Made by a program: the position numbers and the translations under genes. The notes under the pieces were generated by a model. The model made no database searches. It was not told where the DNA came from and saw only the letters and a list, made by a program, of their open reading frames with translations. A stretch of 32,972 bases of DNA, from positions 1 through 32,972 of the forward strand of contig JADMJJ010000009.1 in NCBI GenBank assembly GCA_018780645.1, given 5' to 3'. This DNA comes from Burkholderiaceae bacterium (GTDB lineage: Bacteria; Pseudomonadota; Gammaproteobacteria; Burkholderiales; Burkholderiaceae_C). Shown here piece by piece: positions 10,177 to 17,953 of the stretch. The stretch's first letter is position 1; the number at the start of each line of letters is the position of its first letter.

Positions 10177-10201
10177 TTAAAAAGCCCGCGTCAGCGGGCT
10201 T
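10177..10201 (-). terminator. Intrinsic terminator of bamD
   Basis: Read on the minus strand: AAGCCCGC, loop TGAC, GCGGGCTT, then a T-run (TTT and AA). It lies 27 bases after the bamD stop. On the plus strand the run after the stem is CGTTCG, so it should act mainly on bamD rather than dinG. Confidence 0.75.
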
Positions 10202-10228
10202 CGTTCGTTCCAGGGTCAGTTCAACACC

Positions 10229-11053
10229 TCACCACAGCTTCCACCAGGCCTTGCCGTCGACAAAGCCTTCGCGCAGATAGGCGCTGTTCGGGAAGCTCTT
10301 GCGCAGCACGCGCTCGGCGTCATCGCGCAGGGGCTTGAGATCCAGCTTCTCGTAGCTCTGCATCATCAGGAACAGGGCCTCTTCGGCCGCCGGCGCGCGT
10401 TGGAACTCCTGCACCGCCTGCTGGGCGCGGTTGGCCGCGGCCACATAGGCGCCGCGCTTGTAGTAGTAGCGCGCCACATGCACTTCATAGGCGGCCAGGG
10501 TGTTGAGGATGTAGTCGATGCGCTGCGAGGCGTCGGGGGTGTACTTGGACTGCGGGTACTGGTCCACCAGCTGGCGGAAGGCGAGCAGGGCGTCTCGCGA
10601 GGCCTGCTGGTCGCGCTCGGACAGGTCTTGGCGCGCAATGCTGCCGAACAGGCCCAGATCGTCATTGAAGTTGATCACGCCCTTCATGTAGATGGCGTAG
10701 TCCAGCGCCGGGCTGGACGGGTTCAGCTTGATGAAGCGATCCAGCGTGCTCAGTGCCTGGGCGCGCTCGCCACTCTTGTAGTTGGCCCAGGCCAGTTCCA
10801 GGGTGGCCTGTTGGGCCATCAGCGTGCCGGCGGCACGGCCTTCGATGCGCTCCAGCGTCTTGATTGCGCGGTCGTAGCTGCCGCCTTGCAGGTCGTCCTT
10901 GGCGTCTGCGTACAATTTGTCCAGACTCGCCTGGGAGTTCGGGTCGTCCTTGGCAGTGCTGCTGCAGCCTGCCAGCGTGACCGCCAGCACAATCGCTGCT
11001 GCGAGACCCGTCTTGCCCATCAAGCGCGCCGTTTGGCGCTCCACCCACATCAT
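10229..11053 (-). CDS. bamD: Outer membrane assembly lipoprotein BamD
   Basis: Outer-membrane lipoprotein of the BAM complex that inserts beta-barrel proteins. The lipoprotein signal ends in LAVTLAGC with the lipid-bearing cysteine followed by SSTAKDD. The mature part carries TPR-like repeats: LYADAKDDLQGGSYDRAI, YKSGERAQALSTL, a central LVDQYPQSKYTPDA and VARYYYKRGAYVAA. These are the standard BamD signatures. The start is uncertain: ATG at 11059, 11053, 11050 or 11020, or GTG at 11083, are all in frame, and none has a convincing ribosome-binding site. The 11020 start would still give an 18-residue signal peptide. I used 11053. The gene is divergent from rluD, an arrangement also known in other proteobacteria. 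Confidence 0.94.
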   Translation of the reverse strand: MMWVERQTARLMGKTGLAAAIVLAVTLAGCSSTAKDDPNSQASLDKLYADAKDDLQGGSYDRAIKTLERIEGRAAGTLMAQQATLELAWANYKSGERAQALSTLDRFIKLNPSSPALDYAIYMKGVINFNDDLGLFGSIARQDLSERDQQASRDALLAFRQLVDQYPQSKYTPDASQRIDYILNTLAAYEVHVARYYYKRGAYVAAANRAQQAVQEFQRAPAAEEALFLMMQSYEKLDLKPLRDDAERVLRKSFPNSAYLREGFVDGKAWWKLW

Positions 11054-11109
11054 GACCATGGTCCATATGGCGGTGCAGTGCACCGTCCTGTGCTGAAAAC
11101 GGAGTCGCG

Positions 11110-11115
11110 ATTATA
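11110..11115 (-). promoter_or_regulatory. Candidate -10 box for bamD
   Basis: On the minus strand this reads TATAAT, with the predicted start of transcription near 11103. It overlaps the A of the rluD start codon on the other strand. No good -35 hexamer is seen at the expected spacing. Confidence 0.4.
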
Positions 11116-12092
11116 TGGTTCAGCCTGAAGGCACGGACGCAAGCCTGGATGAGGCCGAATTTTCCGAGGATGGCCCTGCCGATGTGCATGAGCAGCGCCA
11201 GGGCGTGGTGGCCCGCGAATGGCATGCCCAACGGCTTGACAAGCTCTTGGTGACGATGGCGCCCGAATTCTCGCGCAGCCATCTGCAGGGGCTGATCGAG
11301 CGCGGCCATGTGCAGGTCGATGGCGTGGCCGTGACCACCGCCTCGCGCAAGGTGCTGTCCGGCCAGCGCGTGCTGCTGGAACTGGTGCCCACCGAGGAGA
11401 GCCGCGCCTTCAAGGCCGAGCAGATGGACCTGCACATCGTCTTCGAGGACGCCCACCTGATGGTCGTCAACAAGCCGGCCGGCCTGGTCGTCCATCCGGC
11501 GGCCGGCAATTGGTCTGGCACCTTGATGAATGGCGTGCTGGCCCACCATGCGGCGGCGGCCACCCTGGCGCGTGCCGGCATCGTGCACCGGCTGGACAAG
11601 GACACCTCGGGCCTGATGGTGGTCGGCAAGACCTTGGAGGCGGTGACCGCGCTGACGCGGATGATCGCCGCCCGCGATGTGCACCGCGAATACCTGGCGA
11701 TGACCCATGGCCTGGTGCCCAAGACGCTGACCGTCGAGGAGCCGATCCGCCGCGACCCGCAATCCCGCATCCGCATGGCGGCCCTGGCCGGCGGCAAGCC
11801 GGCGCGTACCGACATCTATCTGGTCGCCGCCCGCGATGGCATGAGCGCGGTGCGATGCGTACTGCACAGCGGCCGCACACACCAGATCCGCGTGCACCTG
11901 TCCTGCAGAGGCTTCCCGCTGCTGGCCGATGCGCTGTACGGCGGCAAGCCGGCGCTGGGCCTGACCCGCCAGGCCCTGCATGCCACGCGGCTGAGCTTTG
12001 CCCACCCGATCGGTGCCAAGCCTTTGGCTTTCGAGGCAGCCTTGCCGGAAGACCTGGCCCCGGCTTGGGCGGAGTTGAGCAAAACGCCCTGA
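11115..12092 (+). CDS. rluD: 23S rRNA pseudouridine synthase RluD
   Basis: RluA-family pseudouridine synthase of 325 residues that should modify 23S rRNA helix 69 (E. coli positions 1911, 1915 and 1917). An S4 RNA-binding domain lies at about 37-95 (RLDKLLVTMAPEFSRSHLQGLI). The catalytic domain begins at VVNKPAGLVVHP (118-128). The catalytic motif HRLDKDTSG (158-166) gives D161 as nucleophile. A later RTHQIRVHL segment is also conserved. The ATG is preceded by GGAG (11101-11104). The first ~30 residues are acidic and not conserved-looking. It diverges from bamD; the next gene downstream is scpB, after a 290-base gap that holds a structured RNA candidate. Confidence 0.94.
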   Translation: MVQPEGTDASLDEAEFSEDGPADVHEQRQGVVAREWHAQRLDKLLVTMAPEFSRSHLQGLIERGHVQVDGVAVTTASRKVLSGQRVLLELVPTEESRAFKAEQMDLHIVFEDAHLMVVNKPAGLVVHPAAGNWSGTLMNGVLAHHAAAATLARAGIVHRLDKDTSGLMVVGKTLEAVTALTRMIAARDVHREYLAMTHGLVPKTLTVEEPIRRDPQSRIRMAALAGGKPARTDIYLVAARDGMSAVRCVLHSGRTHQIRVHLSCRGFPLLADALYGGKPALGLTRQALHATRLSFAHPIGAKPLAFEAALPEDLAPAWAELSKTP

Positions 12093-12125
12093 AACCACAG
12101 CTGCTCGAAGAAATCGAGCGCGTTC

Positions 12126-12155
12126 GCCCGGCGGCGCTACAATGCGCCGTCGGGC
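12126..12155. promoter_or_regulatory. 12-bp-arm inverted repeat centred on a TACAAT -10 box
   Basis: GCCCGGCGGCGC (12126-12137), TACAAT (12138-12143), GCGCCGTCGGGC (12144-12155). The arms pair at 11 of 12 positions, the remaining one being G.U in RNA. TACAAT is a good -10 hexamer and the expected start is near 12150. The same DNA lies 33 bases past the rluD stop and could fold as its 3' hairpin. A smaller hairpin, GCTCGA/TCGAGC, lies just upstream (12103-12119). Confidence 0.6.
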
Positions 12156-12342
12156 TATGCCTGCAGTTGCTTTCGGTCAATGCCCCAACAGGGCAGTACC
12201 AGGGCGCTAGCGCACAGTGCCGACCCGAGCCGCCCGCATGAATGCGGGTGCCGCCCTTCCCCTCGGAGCCCGCCCCAGGTCCCCGGCTGACAATCAGCTC
12301 GGACCAACGGCCTGCCGCAGAGGGCCAGGTGGTCAGACCCAG
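12150..12342 (+). ncRNA. ssrS: Structured RNA, candidate 6S RNA (boundaries approximate)
   Basis: The 290-base rluD-scpB gap has no convincing protein gene but is full of pairing. The apex is CCCGCA/TGCGGG (12233-12248), closed by CCGAG (12225-12229) with CTCGG (12262-12266), GGGCG (12202-12206) with CGCCC (12271-12275), and ACC (12198-12200) with GGT (12278-12280). Small hairpins then occur on both strands of a central open region: TGCCC/GGGCA (12181-12195) on the 5' side and GCTGA/TCAGC (12286-12298) on the 3' side. GTTG (12166-12169) with CAAC (12305-12308) and CTGC (12161-12164) with GCAG (12317-12320) can close the base. A rod with a central bubble and ~190 length is how 6S RNA, a regulator of sigma70 RNA polymerase, looks. 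The identity is inference; it could also be a leader of scpB. Confidence 0.5.
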
Positions 12343-12382
12343 AAATACCTGCCGAATGTCGGCGGAGATGTGACAACAGTCC

Positions 12383-13141
12383 ATGAATACACAGGATGCA
12401 AAGCGCGTCCTTGAGACCGCGCTCATATGTGCGCAACAGCCCTTGCCGTTGCGTGACATGCGAACGCTGTTTGCCGATGAAATCGGCCCCGATACCTTGC
12501 GCAGCCTGCTCGATGAGTTGACGCGCGACTGGGAGGGCCGCGGCGTGGAGTTGGTGGCCGTGTCCACCGGCTGGCGCTTCCAGAGCCGGCCCGAGCTGCG
12601 CGAGTACCTCGATCGGCTGAACCCCGAGAAGCCGCAGCGCTATTCGCGGGCGGTGATGGAAACCCTGGCCATCATTGCCTACCGCCAGCCGGTGACCCGG
12701 GGCGATATCGAAGACATACGCGGTGTGGCCGTCACCAGCCAGATCGTCAAGCAACTTGAAGACCGCGGCTGGGTCGAGGCGATCGGCTACCGCGAATCGC
12801 CGGGCCGGCCGGCCCTGCTTGCGACCACCAAGCAGTTTCTGGATGATCTTGGCCTGGCCAGCCTGGAGCAGTTGCCGCCGCTGGAGCATGGCACCCAGGT
12901 CACACCCGCCTTCGAGCTGGCCCTGGCCGACCAGCCCTCGCTGTTGGAAGACGGTCAGACTGATCTGCCGCTTGATGCGGCGACCGACGTGCCGCCGGCC
13001 GAAGAGGCTGCTCCGGCCGCCGAATTGATTGAAGAACAAGAGTCCTCCGTTGCAGCCGGCGAGCCGCCTGCAACCTCCCTCCCACCCGCTGAGCCGGGCC
13101 CCGAGTCTGACGACGCTGACAAGGCGCAACGCGACGCATGA
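12383..13141 (+). CDS. scpB: Segregation and condensation protein ScpB
   Basis: Kleisin-associated winged-helix subunit of the SMC-ScpAB condensin complex, acting in chromosome compaction and segregation; 252 residues. The conserved core covers about residues 5-170: [14 protein letters not shown], then [16 protein letters not shown], then the signature [24 protein letters not shown] (key residues at about 92-115) and [20 protein letters not shown]. The last ~75 residues are an acidic, Pro/Ala/Glu-rich tail with no visible domain. No scpA or smc lies in the window. The stop overlaps the ATG of rluB (ATGA, 13138-13141), so the two are coupled as in many bacteria. The ribosome-binding site is weak (GGAGA about 14 bases upstream). 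Confidence 0.93.
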   Translation: MNTQDAKRVLETALICAQQPLPLRDMRTLFADEIGPDTLRSLLDELTRDWEGRGVELVAVSTGWRFQSRPELREYLDRLNPEKPQRYSRAVMETLAIIAYRQPVTRGDIEDIRGVAVTSQIVKQLEDRGWVEAIGYRESPGRPALLATTKQFLDDLGLASLEQLPPLEHGTQVTPAFELALADQPSLLEDGQTDLPLDAATDVPPAEEAAPAAELIEEQESSVAAGEPPATSLPPAEPGPESDDADKAQRDA

Positions 13142-15378
13142 AACCTGACCAAACCGATCCCACCCTGACCCCCGCTGCTGACGAGGCCGCGCCCAAGCGA
13201 CGCCGTACGCGCAAGCCTGCCGACGAGGCCGCCGTGCCTGCGGCAGCGCCAGTCGAGGCGCCGGTGGCGGCCGCTTTGTTCGGCGATACGGCCGAGCCGG
13301 CGCCTAAGGTCCGCAAGCCCCGGGCCAAGAAGGTGAGCGCGGAGGCGGCGGTGGAAGCCCCCGTCCAGGCAGCGGTGTCCGAGTCGGTCGAAGCGCCCAC
13401 CGCCAAGCGCCCGGCGCGTTCGCGCGCCAAGCCCAAGGCCGAAACGGCCGAGCTTGTGGCCGAGTCGCTTGCACAAGCTGCCCCGGTTGCCGAAGCTCGC
13501 CAGGAGCCATTGGACCAGGCTGCCGAGACCGGCCCTCGTGAAGACGGTGGTGGCGACGAAGGCGAGGGTGAGCAGGGCGGCGAACGCGGTCCGCGCTCCG
13601 GCCGCAACCGCCGCCGTGGCCGCAAGGGCCGTGCCCAGGACGGCGATCAGCCCCGTGTCCAGGGCCAGGAACCGCGTCCCCAGGCTCCGGCCGTGGCGCT
13701 GGCGCCCGAGGTGCAGGCCGAGGCCGGCGCGCTGTTTGCCCAGGTGCTGACCGGTGACTTCGACGCCGCAGGTGATGCGCCCGAGCAGTCGCTGGACGAC
13801 GAGGACGAAGGCGACGAACACGACTTCGACGATGACGACGGCGACGACGACGGCGATGAAGTCGAAAGCCAGACCAAGCGGGTGCTGGCCCCCGATGCCG
13901 ATGCGCCCAAGCTGCACAAGGTGCTGGCCCAGGCCGGCATAGGCTCGCGCCGCGAGATGGAAGAGTTGATCCTCGATGGTCGCATCACCGTCAATGGCGA
14001 GGCGGCCCATATCGGCCAGCGCATTTCCTATGGCGACCAGATCCGTGTCGGTGGCAAGCCGATCCGCTTCCGCATTGCCGCGCCGACGCCGCGCATACTG
14101 GCCTATCACAAGCCGACCGGCGAAGTGGTGTCGCACAACGACCCCGAGAACCGCCCGACCGTGTTCCGCCACCTGCCGCGCCTGCAGCAGGGCAAGTGGC
14201 AGTCGGTCGGCCGGCTGGACCTGAACACCGAAGGCCTGTTGCTGTTCACCACCTCCGGTGATCTGGCCAACCAGCTGATGCACCCGCGCTTCGGCGTCGA
14301 GCGCGAGTACGCCGTGCGCGTGCTGGGTACGCTGACCGACGATCAGCGCAACCGTCTGCTGGAAGGCGTGATCATCGAAGGCCAGAAGGCCGGCTTCAAG
14401 AGCATCGAGGACGGCGGCGGCGAGGGCGTGAACCATTGGTATCGCGTCATCATCACCGAAGGCCGCAACCGCGAGGTGCGCAAGCTGTTCGACGCGGTGG
14501 GCCTGACGGTCAGCCGCCTGATACGCATCCGCTACGGCACCGTGGTGCTGCCGCGTGGTCTGAAGCGCGGCGTCTGGGTCGAGCTGGGCGAGAGCGATGT
14601 CAGCACGATTCGCCGCCTGGCCGGTGGTGACCGCCAGCAGCAGAACCAGCCGGGCCGGGGCGACAACCAGCCGCGCAATGATGGCCGCAACGAGCAGGGC
14701 CGCAACGACGGCCGTGGTGGTCGCAACAATGAAGCCCGCGGCCCGAACCGCGGTCAGGGCCCGCAGCAGGGCGGTGGCCAGCAGCAACGGGGCCTGGACG
14801 GCAACCAGCAGCAACGTGGTCGCCGTGGTGAGCCGCGTCAGGGCGGGCAGGGCAACCAGGGCCCGCGCGACGAGCAGCGCGGCCCGGATCGCAACGTCGA
14901 GCGCAATCTCGACCAGAGCGCACCGCGCGACCGTGACGACGATTTCGATGATGATGATCTGCCGCGTGGCGTGATCCCGAATCCGCTGGAGCAGACCTTC
15001 GACAAGCGCTTTGTGAAGGGCGGCGGTCGCGGTGGTCTCGGTGGTTTCGGCCCCGGCGGGTCCAGCCCCATCCATGACCGCGGCCCGCAGGGGCGTGGCG
15101 GTCAGGGCCAGGGTCGCGGCCAGGGGCGTCAAGGTGGCGGCAACAAGGAAGACGGTCCGCGTCAACCCGATCCGCTGCAGACCTCGGTCGGCTATATCGG
15201 CGCCGATGCCTTCATGCAGCGTGCCCGTGGCGGCAAACGCGGCGGTGGCAGTGGTGGCGGTGGCGGCGGAGGAGGTCGCGGCTTCGGCGGCGGCTCGGGT
15301 GGCGGCGGTGGTGGCCGCGGTTTTGGCGGTGGTGGCGGGGGCGGCGGCGGTGGCAACCGCGGCGGCCGCGGCCGCTAA
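13138..15378 (+). CDS. rluB: Large RluB-type 23S rRNA pseudouridine synthase
   Basis: RsuA/RluB-family pseudouridine synthase expected to modify 23S rRNA position 2605 (E. coli numbering). The enzyme core occupies about residues 258-495: an S4 domain ([20 protein letters not shown]), [12 protein letters not shown], and the catalytic [12 protein letters not shown] with D361. [14 protein letters not shown] and LIRIRYG are also typical. E. coli RluB has about 290 residues; this protein has 746. The N-terminal arm (1-257) is Ala/Pro/Lys-rich and ends in a strongly acidic Asp/Glu patch (about 219-243). The C-terminal arm (about 496-746) is Gly/Arg/Gln/Asn-rich, with RGG-like repeats in the final ~60 residues. 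The arms look disordered and RNA-binding. It overlaps scpB by four bases. Confidence 0.92.
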   Translation: MKPDQTDPTLTPAADEAAPKRRRTRKPADEAAVPAAAPVEAPVAAALFGDTAEPAPKVRKPRAKKVSAEAAVEAPVQAAVSESVEAPTAKRPARSRAKPKAETAELVAESLAQAAPVAEARQEPLDQAAETGPREDGGGDEGEGEQGGERGPRSGRNRRRGRKGRAQDGDQPRVQGQEPRPQAPAVALAPEVQAEAGALFAQVLTGDFDAAGDAPEQSLDDEDEGDEHDFDDDDGDDDGDEVESQTKRVLAPDADAPKLHKVLAQAGIGSRREMEELILDGRITVNGEAAHIGQRISYGDQIRVGGKPIRFRIAAPTPRILAYHKPTGEVVSHNDPENRPTVFRHLPRLQQGKWQSVGRLDLNTEGLLLFTTSGDLANQLMHPRFGVEREYAVRVLGTLTDDQRNRLLEGVIIEGQKAGFKSIEDGGGEGVNHWYRVIITEGRNREVRKLFDAVGLTVSRLIRIRYGTVVLPRGLKRGVWVELGESDVSTIRRLAGGDRQQQNQPGRGDNQPRNDGRNEQGRNDGRGGRNNEARGPNRGQGPQQGGGQQQRGLDGNQQQRGRRGEPRQGGQGNQGPRDEQRGPDRNVERNLDQSAPRDRDDDFDDDDLPRGVIPNPLEQTFDKRFVKGGGRGGLGGFGPGGSSPIHDRGPQGRGGQGQGRGQGRQGGGNKEDGPRQPDPLQTSVGYIGADAFMQRARGGKRGGGSGGGGGGGGRGFGGGSGGGGGGRGFGGGGGGGGGGNRGGRGR

Positions 15379-15402
15379 GGCGCAAGCCCAGCCTTGCCAT
15401 TC

Positions 15403-15434
15403 GCCGGCCTGATAACGCATGACATCAGGTCGGC
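15403..15434. promoter_or_regulatory. Inverted repeat between rluB and ndk
   Basis: GCCGGCCTGAT (15403-15413), 10-base loop, ATCAGGTCGGC (15424-15434): 11 pairs with one G.U. It starts 25 bases after the rluB stop and its right arm covers the -35 region of the ndk promoter. No T-run follows. It may be an operator for ndk, a 3' hairpin for rluB, or both. Confidence 0.45.
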
Positions 15435-15446
15435 ATGTTCCCAAGC

Positions 15447-15452
15447 TACAAT
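15447..15452 (+). promoter_or_regulatory. ndk: Candidate -10 box for ndk
   Basis: TACAAT preceded by GC, 42 bases upstream of the ndk ATG, with a start of transcription expected near 15459. The -35 region lacks a good TTGACA match at 16-18 spacing. Confidence 0.5.
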
Positions 15453-15493
15453 CCAAGGCTTTGCTAAGTCTTTGAATTCAGGAGAATTTCACC

Positions 15494-15919
15494 ATGGCGA
15501 TCGAACGCACCCTGTCCATCATCAAGCCCGATGCCGTGGCTAAAAATGTCATCGGCCAAATCTACGCACGCTTCGAAGGCGCTGGCCTGAAGGTTGTTGC
15601 AGCCCGTATGGCCCATCTGTCGCGCGGCGAAGCCGAAGCGTTTTACGCCGTTCATAAGGCACGCCCCTTCTTCAACGACCTGGTCAACTTCATGATCTCC
15701 GGCCCGGTGATGATCCAGGCGCTGGAAGGCGAAGGCGCCATCGCCAAGAACCGCGACCTGATGGGCGCCACGGACCCGAAGAAGGCTGAGAAGGGCACCA
15801 TCCGTGCCGATTTCGCCGACAGCATCGACGCCAACGCAGTGCACGGTTCGGACGCTGCCGAGACGGCTGCCGCCGAAGTGGCATTCTTCTTCCCCGGCAT
15901 GAACGTTTACAGCCGCTGA
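15494..15919 (+). CDS. ndk: Nucleoside diphosphate kinase
   Basis: Cytosolic enzyme that moves the gamma phosphate from ATP to other (deoxy)nucleoside diphosphates through a phosphohistidine; 141 residues, the usual size. The N-terminus [12 protein letters not shown] is diagnostic, and the active-site histidine is H117 in [12 protein letters not shown]. The PFF segment and the FFFPG end are also typical. The ATG has a strong AGGAGA (15480-15485) at good spacing. Its own candidate promoter (TACAAT at 15447) suggests independent transcription start, with read-through into rlmN 55 bases later. Confidence 0.98.
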   Translation: MAIERTLSIIKPDAVAKNVIGQIYARFEGAGLKVVAARMAHLSRGEAEAFYAVHKARPFFNDLVNFMISGPVMIQALEGEGAIAKNRDLMGATDPKKAEKGTIRADFADSIDANAVHGSDAAETAAAEVAFFFPGMNVYSR

Positions 15920-15931
15920 AAGCGGACTGCT

Positions 15932-15957
15932 CCTCTTGAAGCCTCGGCAGCAAGAGG
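15932..15957 (+). other. Inverted repeat in the ndk-rlmN gap
   Basis: CCTCTTG (15932-15938), 12-base loop, CAAGAGG (15951-15957). A perfect 7-bp stem ending 17 bases before the rlmN ATG, without a T-run. It could trim expression of rlmN relative to ndk. Confidence 0.35.
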
Positions 15958-15974
15958 CGCTTGAGAGGCTAGAT

Positions 15975-17099
15975 ATGGACGCGGTCAACCTGCTTGGATT
16001 CGATCTGGAAGGCCTGGCCGCGTTTTGCGAGCAGCTGGGGGAAAAGCGCTTTCGCGCCACCCAGCTGTTCCGCTGGATTCATCAAAAGGGCGCGGCGGAC
16101 TTCAACGTCATGTCCGATCTGGCCAAGTCGCTGCGCGACAAGCTGGCCACCCGCGCGGTCATCACCGCGTTGCCCATCATCAGTGAGCATGTCTCGACCG
16201 ACGGCACCGTCAAATGGCTGTTCGACGTCGGCGCCGGCGATGCGGTGGAAGCGGTGTTCATCCCCGAAGACGATAGAGGCACGCTGTGTATCTCGTCGCA
16301 GGCGGGTTGCGCCGTGGGTTGCCGTTTCTGCTCCACCGGCCATCAGGGCTTCAGCCGCAATCTGACCACGGCCGAGATCCTGGCCCAGCTCTGGTTTGCC
16401 GAGCACACGCTGCGCAAGCGGCTAGGCAGCGATGAGCGTGTGATCTCCAACGTCGTGATGATGGGCATGGGCGAGCCGCTGCAGAACTACTCGGCCCTCG
16501 TGCCGGCGCTGAAGGTGATGCTGGATGATCATGGCTATGGCCTGTCGCGCCGTCGGGTCACCGTCTCGACCTCCGGCGTGGTGCCCATGATCGACCGCCT
16601 GCGCGACGACTGCCCGGTGGCCCTGGCCGTGTCGCTGCATGCGCCGCTGGACCCGCTGCGCGACATGCTGGTGCCGTTGAACAAGAAGTACCCAATCGCC
16701 GAGCTGCTGGACGCCTGCAACCGCTATCTGGACAAGGCGCCGCGCGACTTCATCACCTTTGAGTACTGCATGCTGGATGGCGTCAATGACACGCCCGAGC
16801 TGGCTGCCGAATTGGTCAAGCTGTTGCGTGGTCACGTGTCGTGCAAGATCAATCTGATCCCGTTCAATCCCTTCCCGGCCTCAGGCCTGAAGCGCAGCTC
16901 GCGCGAGCGCGTCACCGCCTTTGCCAAGATCCTGCAGGATGCAGGCCTGATCACCACGGTGCGCAAGACCCGGGGCGATGATATTGACGCCGCCTGTGGT
17001 CAACTCGCGGGTGAGGTACAAGACCGAACCCGTGCGCACATCCGCATGGTGCGAGCCCCGGTGAAGACGCCGGGAACAGAACAAAACAGTCCCCAGTGA
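15975..17099 (+). CDS. rlmN: Dual-specificity RNA methyltransferase RlmN
   Basis: Radical-SAM enzyme that makes 2-methyladenosine at 23S rRNA A2503 and at A37 of some tRNAs; 374 residues. The SAM iron-sulfur motif CAVGCRFC gives C112, C116 and C119. The methyl-carrying C-terminal cysteine is C341 in [22 protein letters not shown] and [11 protein letters not shown] are standard family segments. I chose the ATG at 15975 because GAGAGG (15963-15968) lies at good spacing and the product begins [14 protein letters not shown]; a TTG at 15936 would add 13 residues that do not look conserved. The C-terminus, after about residue 350, is a short variable tail. Confidence 0.95.
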   Translation: MDAVNLLGFDLEGLAAFCEQLGEKRFRATQLFRWIHQKGAADFNVMSDLAKSLRDKLATRAVITALPIISEHVSTDGTVKWLFDVGAGDAVEAVFIPEDDRGTLCISSQAGCAVGCRFCSTGHQGFSRNLTTAEILAQLWFAEHTLRKRLGSDERVISNVVMMGMGEPLQNYSALVPALKVMLDDHGYGLSRRRVTVSTSGVVPMIDRLRDDCPVALAVSLHAPLDPLRDMLVPLNKKYPIAELLDACNRYLDKAPRDFITFEYCMLDGVNDTPELAAELVKLLRGHVSCKINLIPFNPFPASGLKRSSRERVTAFAKILQDAGLITTVRKTRGDDIDAACGQLAGEVQDRTRAHIRMVRAPVKTPGTEQNSPQ

Positions 17100-17140
17100 G
17101 CTCCCAAAGGAGCTGGCCGGGAGATTTGAGAGAGGCGGCA

Positions 17141-17953
17141 ATGAGCATCGGTTGGTGGCAATGGCGTTTGTGCTTGGCCTTGGCTGCGGTCATGGGCCTG
17201 GCCGGCTGTGGGGCGACTGGCATGGTGGGCGGTTCCACCGCCGGCCCGCAGATCCGCACCGAGTCCGACCAGACCGACAACGACCGGCGCGCCAAGGTGC
17301 GGCTGGAGTTGGCCGAGGGTTATTTCTCGCGTGGTCAGTACACGACGGCGCTGGACGAGGTCAAGCAGGCTTTTGCCGCCAAGCCCGAGCTGATCGAGGG
17401 CTACAACCTGCGCGGCCTGATCTACGCCGCGATGGGCGAGGATGCGCTGTCCGAGGACAGTTTCCGCCGCGCGCTGGCCATCAATGGCCGCGATGCCGAC
17501 ACGCTGCACAACTACGGCTGGTTCCTGTGCCAGCATCAGCGCTGGGCAGCCGCCACGGCACAGTTCGATCTGGCAATTGGCCTGCCGCAATACCGCGGCG
17601 TTTCCCGCACCCTGCTGGCAAAAGGGGTCTGCCAGGCCCGTGCCGGCCAGTGGCTGGAGGCCGAGGGCTCCTTGCTGCGCGCCTTCGAGCTCGACCCGAC
17701 CAGCCCGGCTGTGACGGTCAATCTGGCCGAGGTGCTGTACCGGCGCGAGGACCTTGACCGCGCCCGTTTCTATATCCGCCGCGTCAACAGCCAGGCCGAC
17801 CTGCTCAGTGCCCAGACCCTGTGGTTGGCCCTGCGCATCGAACGCAAGCTGGGCAATACCCAGTCGGTGCGCGAGCTGGGCGACCAGATGCTGAAACGCT
17901 TTCCTAGATCCCAAGAGGCATTGGCCTTCGAGAATGGACGATTCGATGACTGA
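17141..17953 (+). CDS. pilW: Type IV pilus biogenesis lipoprotein PilW/PilF (TPR)
   Basis: Outer-membrane lipoprotein with TPR repeats, the pilotin for PilQ secretin assembly in type IV pilus systems. The signal MSIGWWQWRLCLALAAVMGL ends with AGC and the lipidated cysteine is C23. TPR units follow: LAEGYFSRGQYTTALDEV, YNLRGLIYAAMGEDALSED, LHNYGWFLCQHQRWAAA, LLAKGVCQARAGQWLEAE, and VNLAEVLYRREDLDRA. The ATG at 17141 has GAGAGAGG just upstream; a GTG at 17096 overlapping the rlmN stop is less likely. Position between rlmN and rodZ matches the classic rlmN-pilW-rodZ order. No other pilus genes are visible, so use in pili here is inferred from the family. Confidence 0.9.
   Translation: MSIGWWQWRLCLALAAVMGLAGCGATGMVGGSTAGPQIRTESDQTDNDRRAKVRLELAEGYFSRGQYTTALDEVKQAFAAKPELIEGYNLRGLIYAAMGEDALSEDSFRRALAINGRDADTLHNYGWFLCQHQRWAAATAQFDLAIGLPQYRGVSRTLLAKGVCQARAGQWLEAEGSLLRAFELDPTSPAVTVNLAEVLYRREDLDRARFYIRRVNSQADLLSAQTLWLALRIERKLGNTQSVRELGDQMLKRFPRSQEALAFENGRFDD

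Noticed and set aside
11510-12241. Plus-strand frame of 243 codons overlapping rluD and running into the gap
   Set aside because: It overlaps rluD out of frame and has Pro/Arg/Gly-rich shadow composition.
12150-12342. RNase P RNA, SRP 4.5S RNA or tmRNA as identity of the structured RNA
   Set aside because: The conserved GAAAGTCC-type RNase P motif, the GGAAGGAAGCAGC SRP loop and a tmRNA tRNA-like end are all missing.
12955-15456. 833-residue Ala/Thr-rich open frame on the minus strand opposite rluB
   Set aside because: Composition mirrors the Gly/Arg/Gln repeats of rluB, and the plus strand encodes a clear enzyme core.
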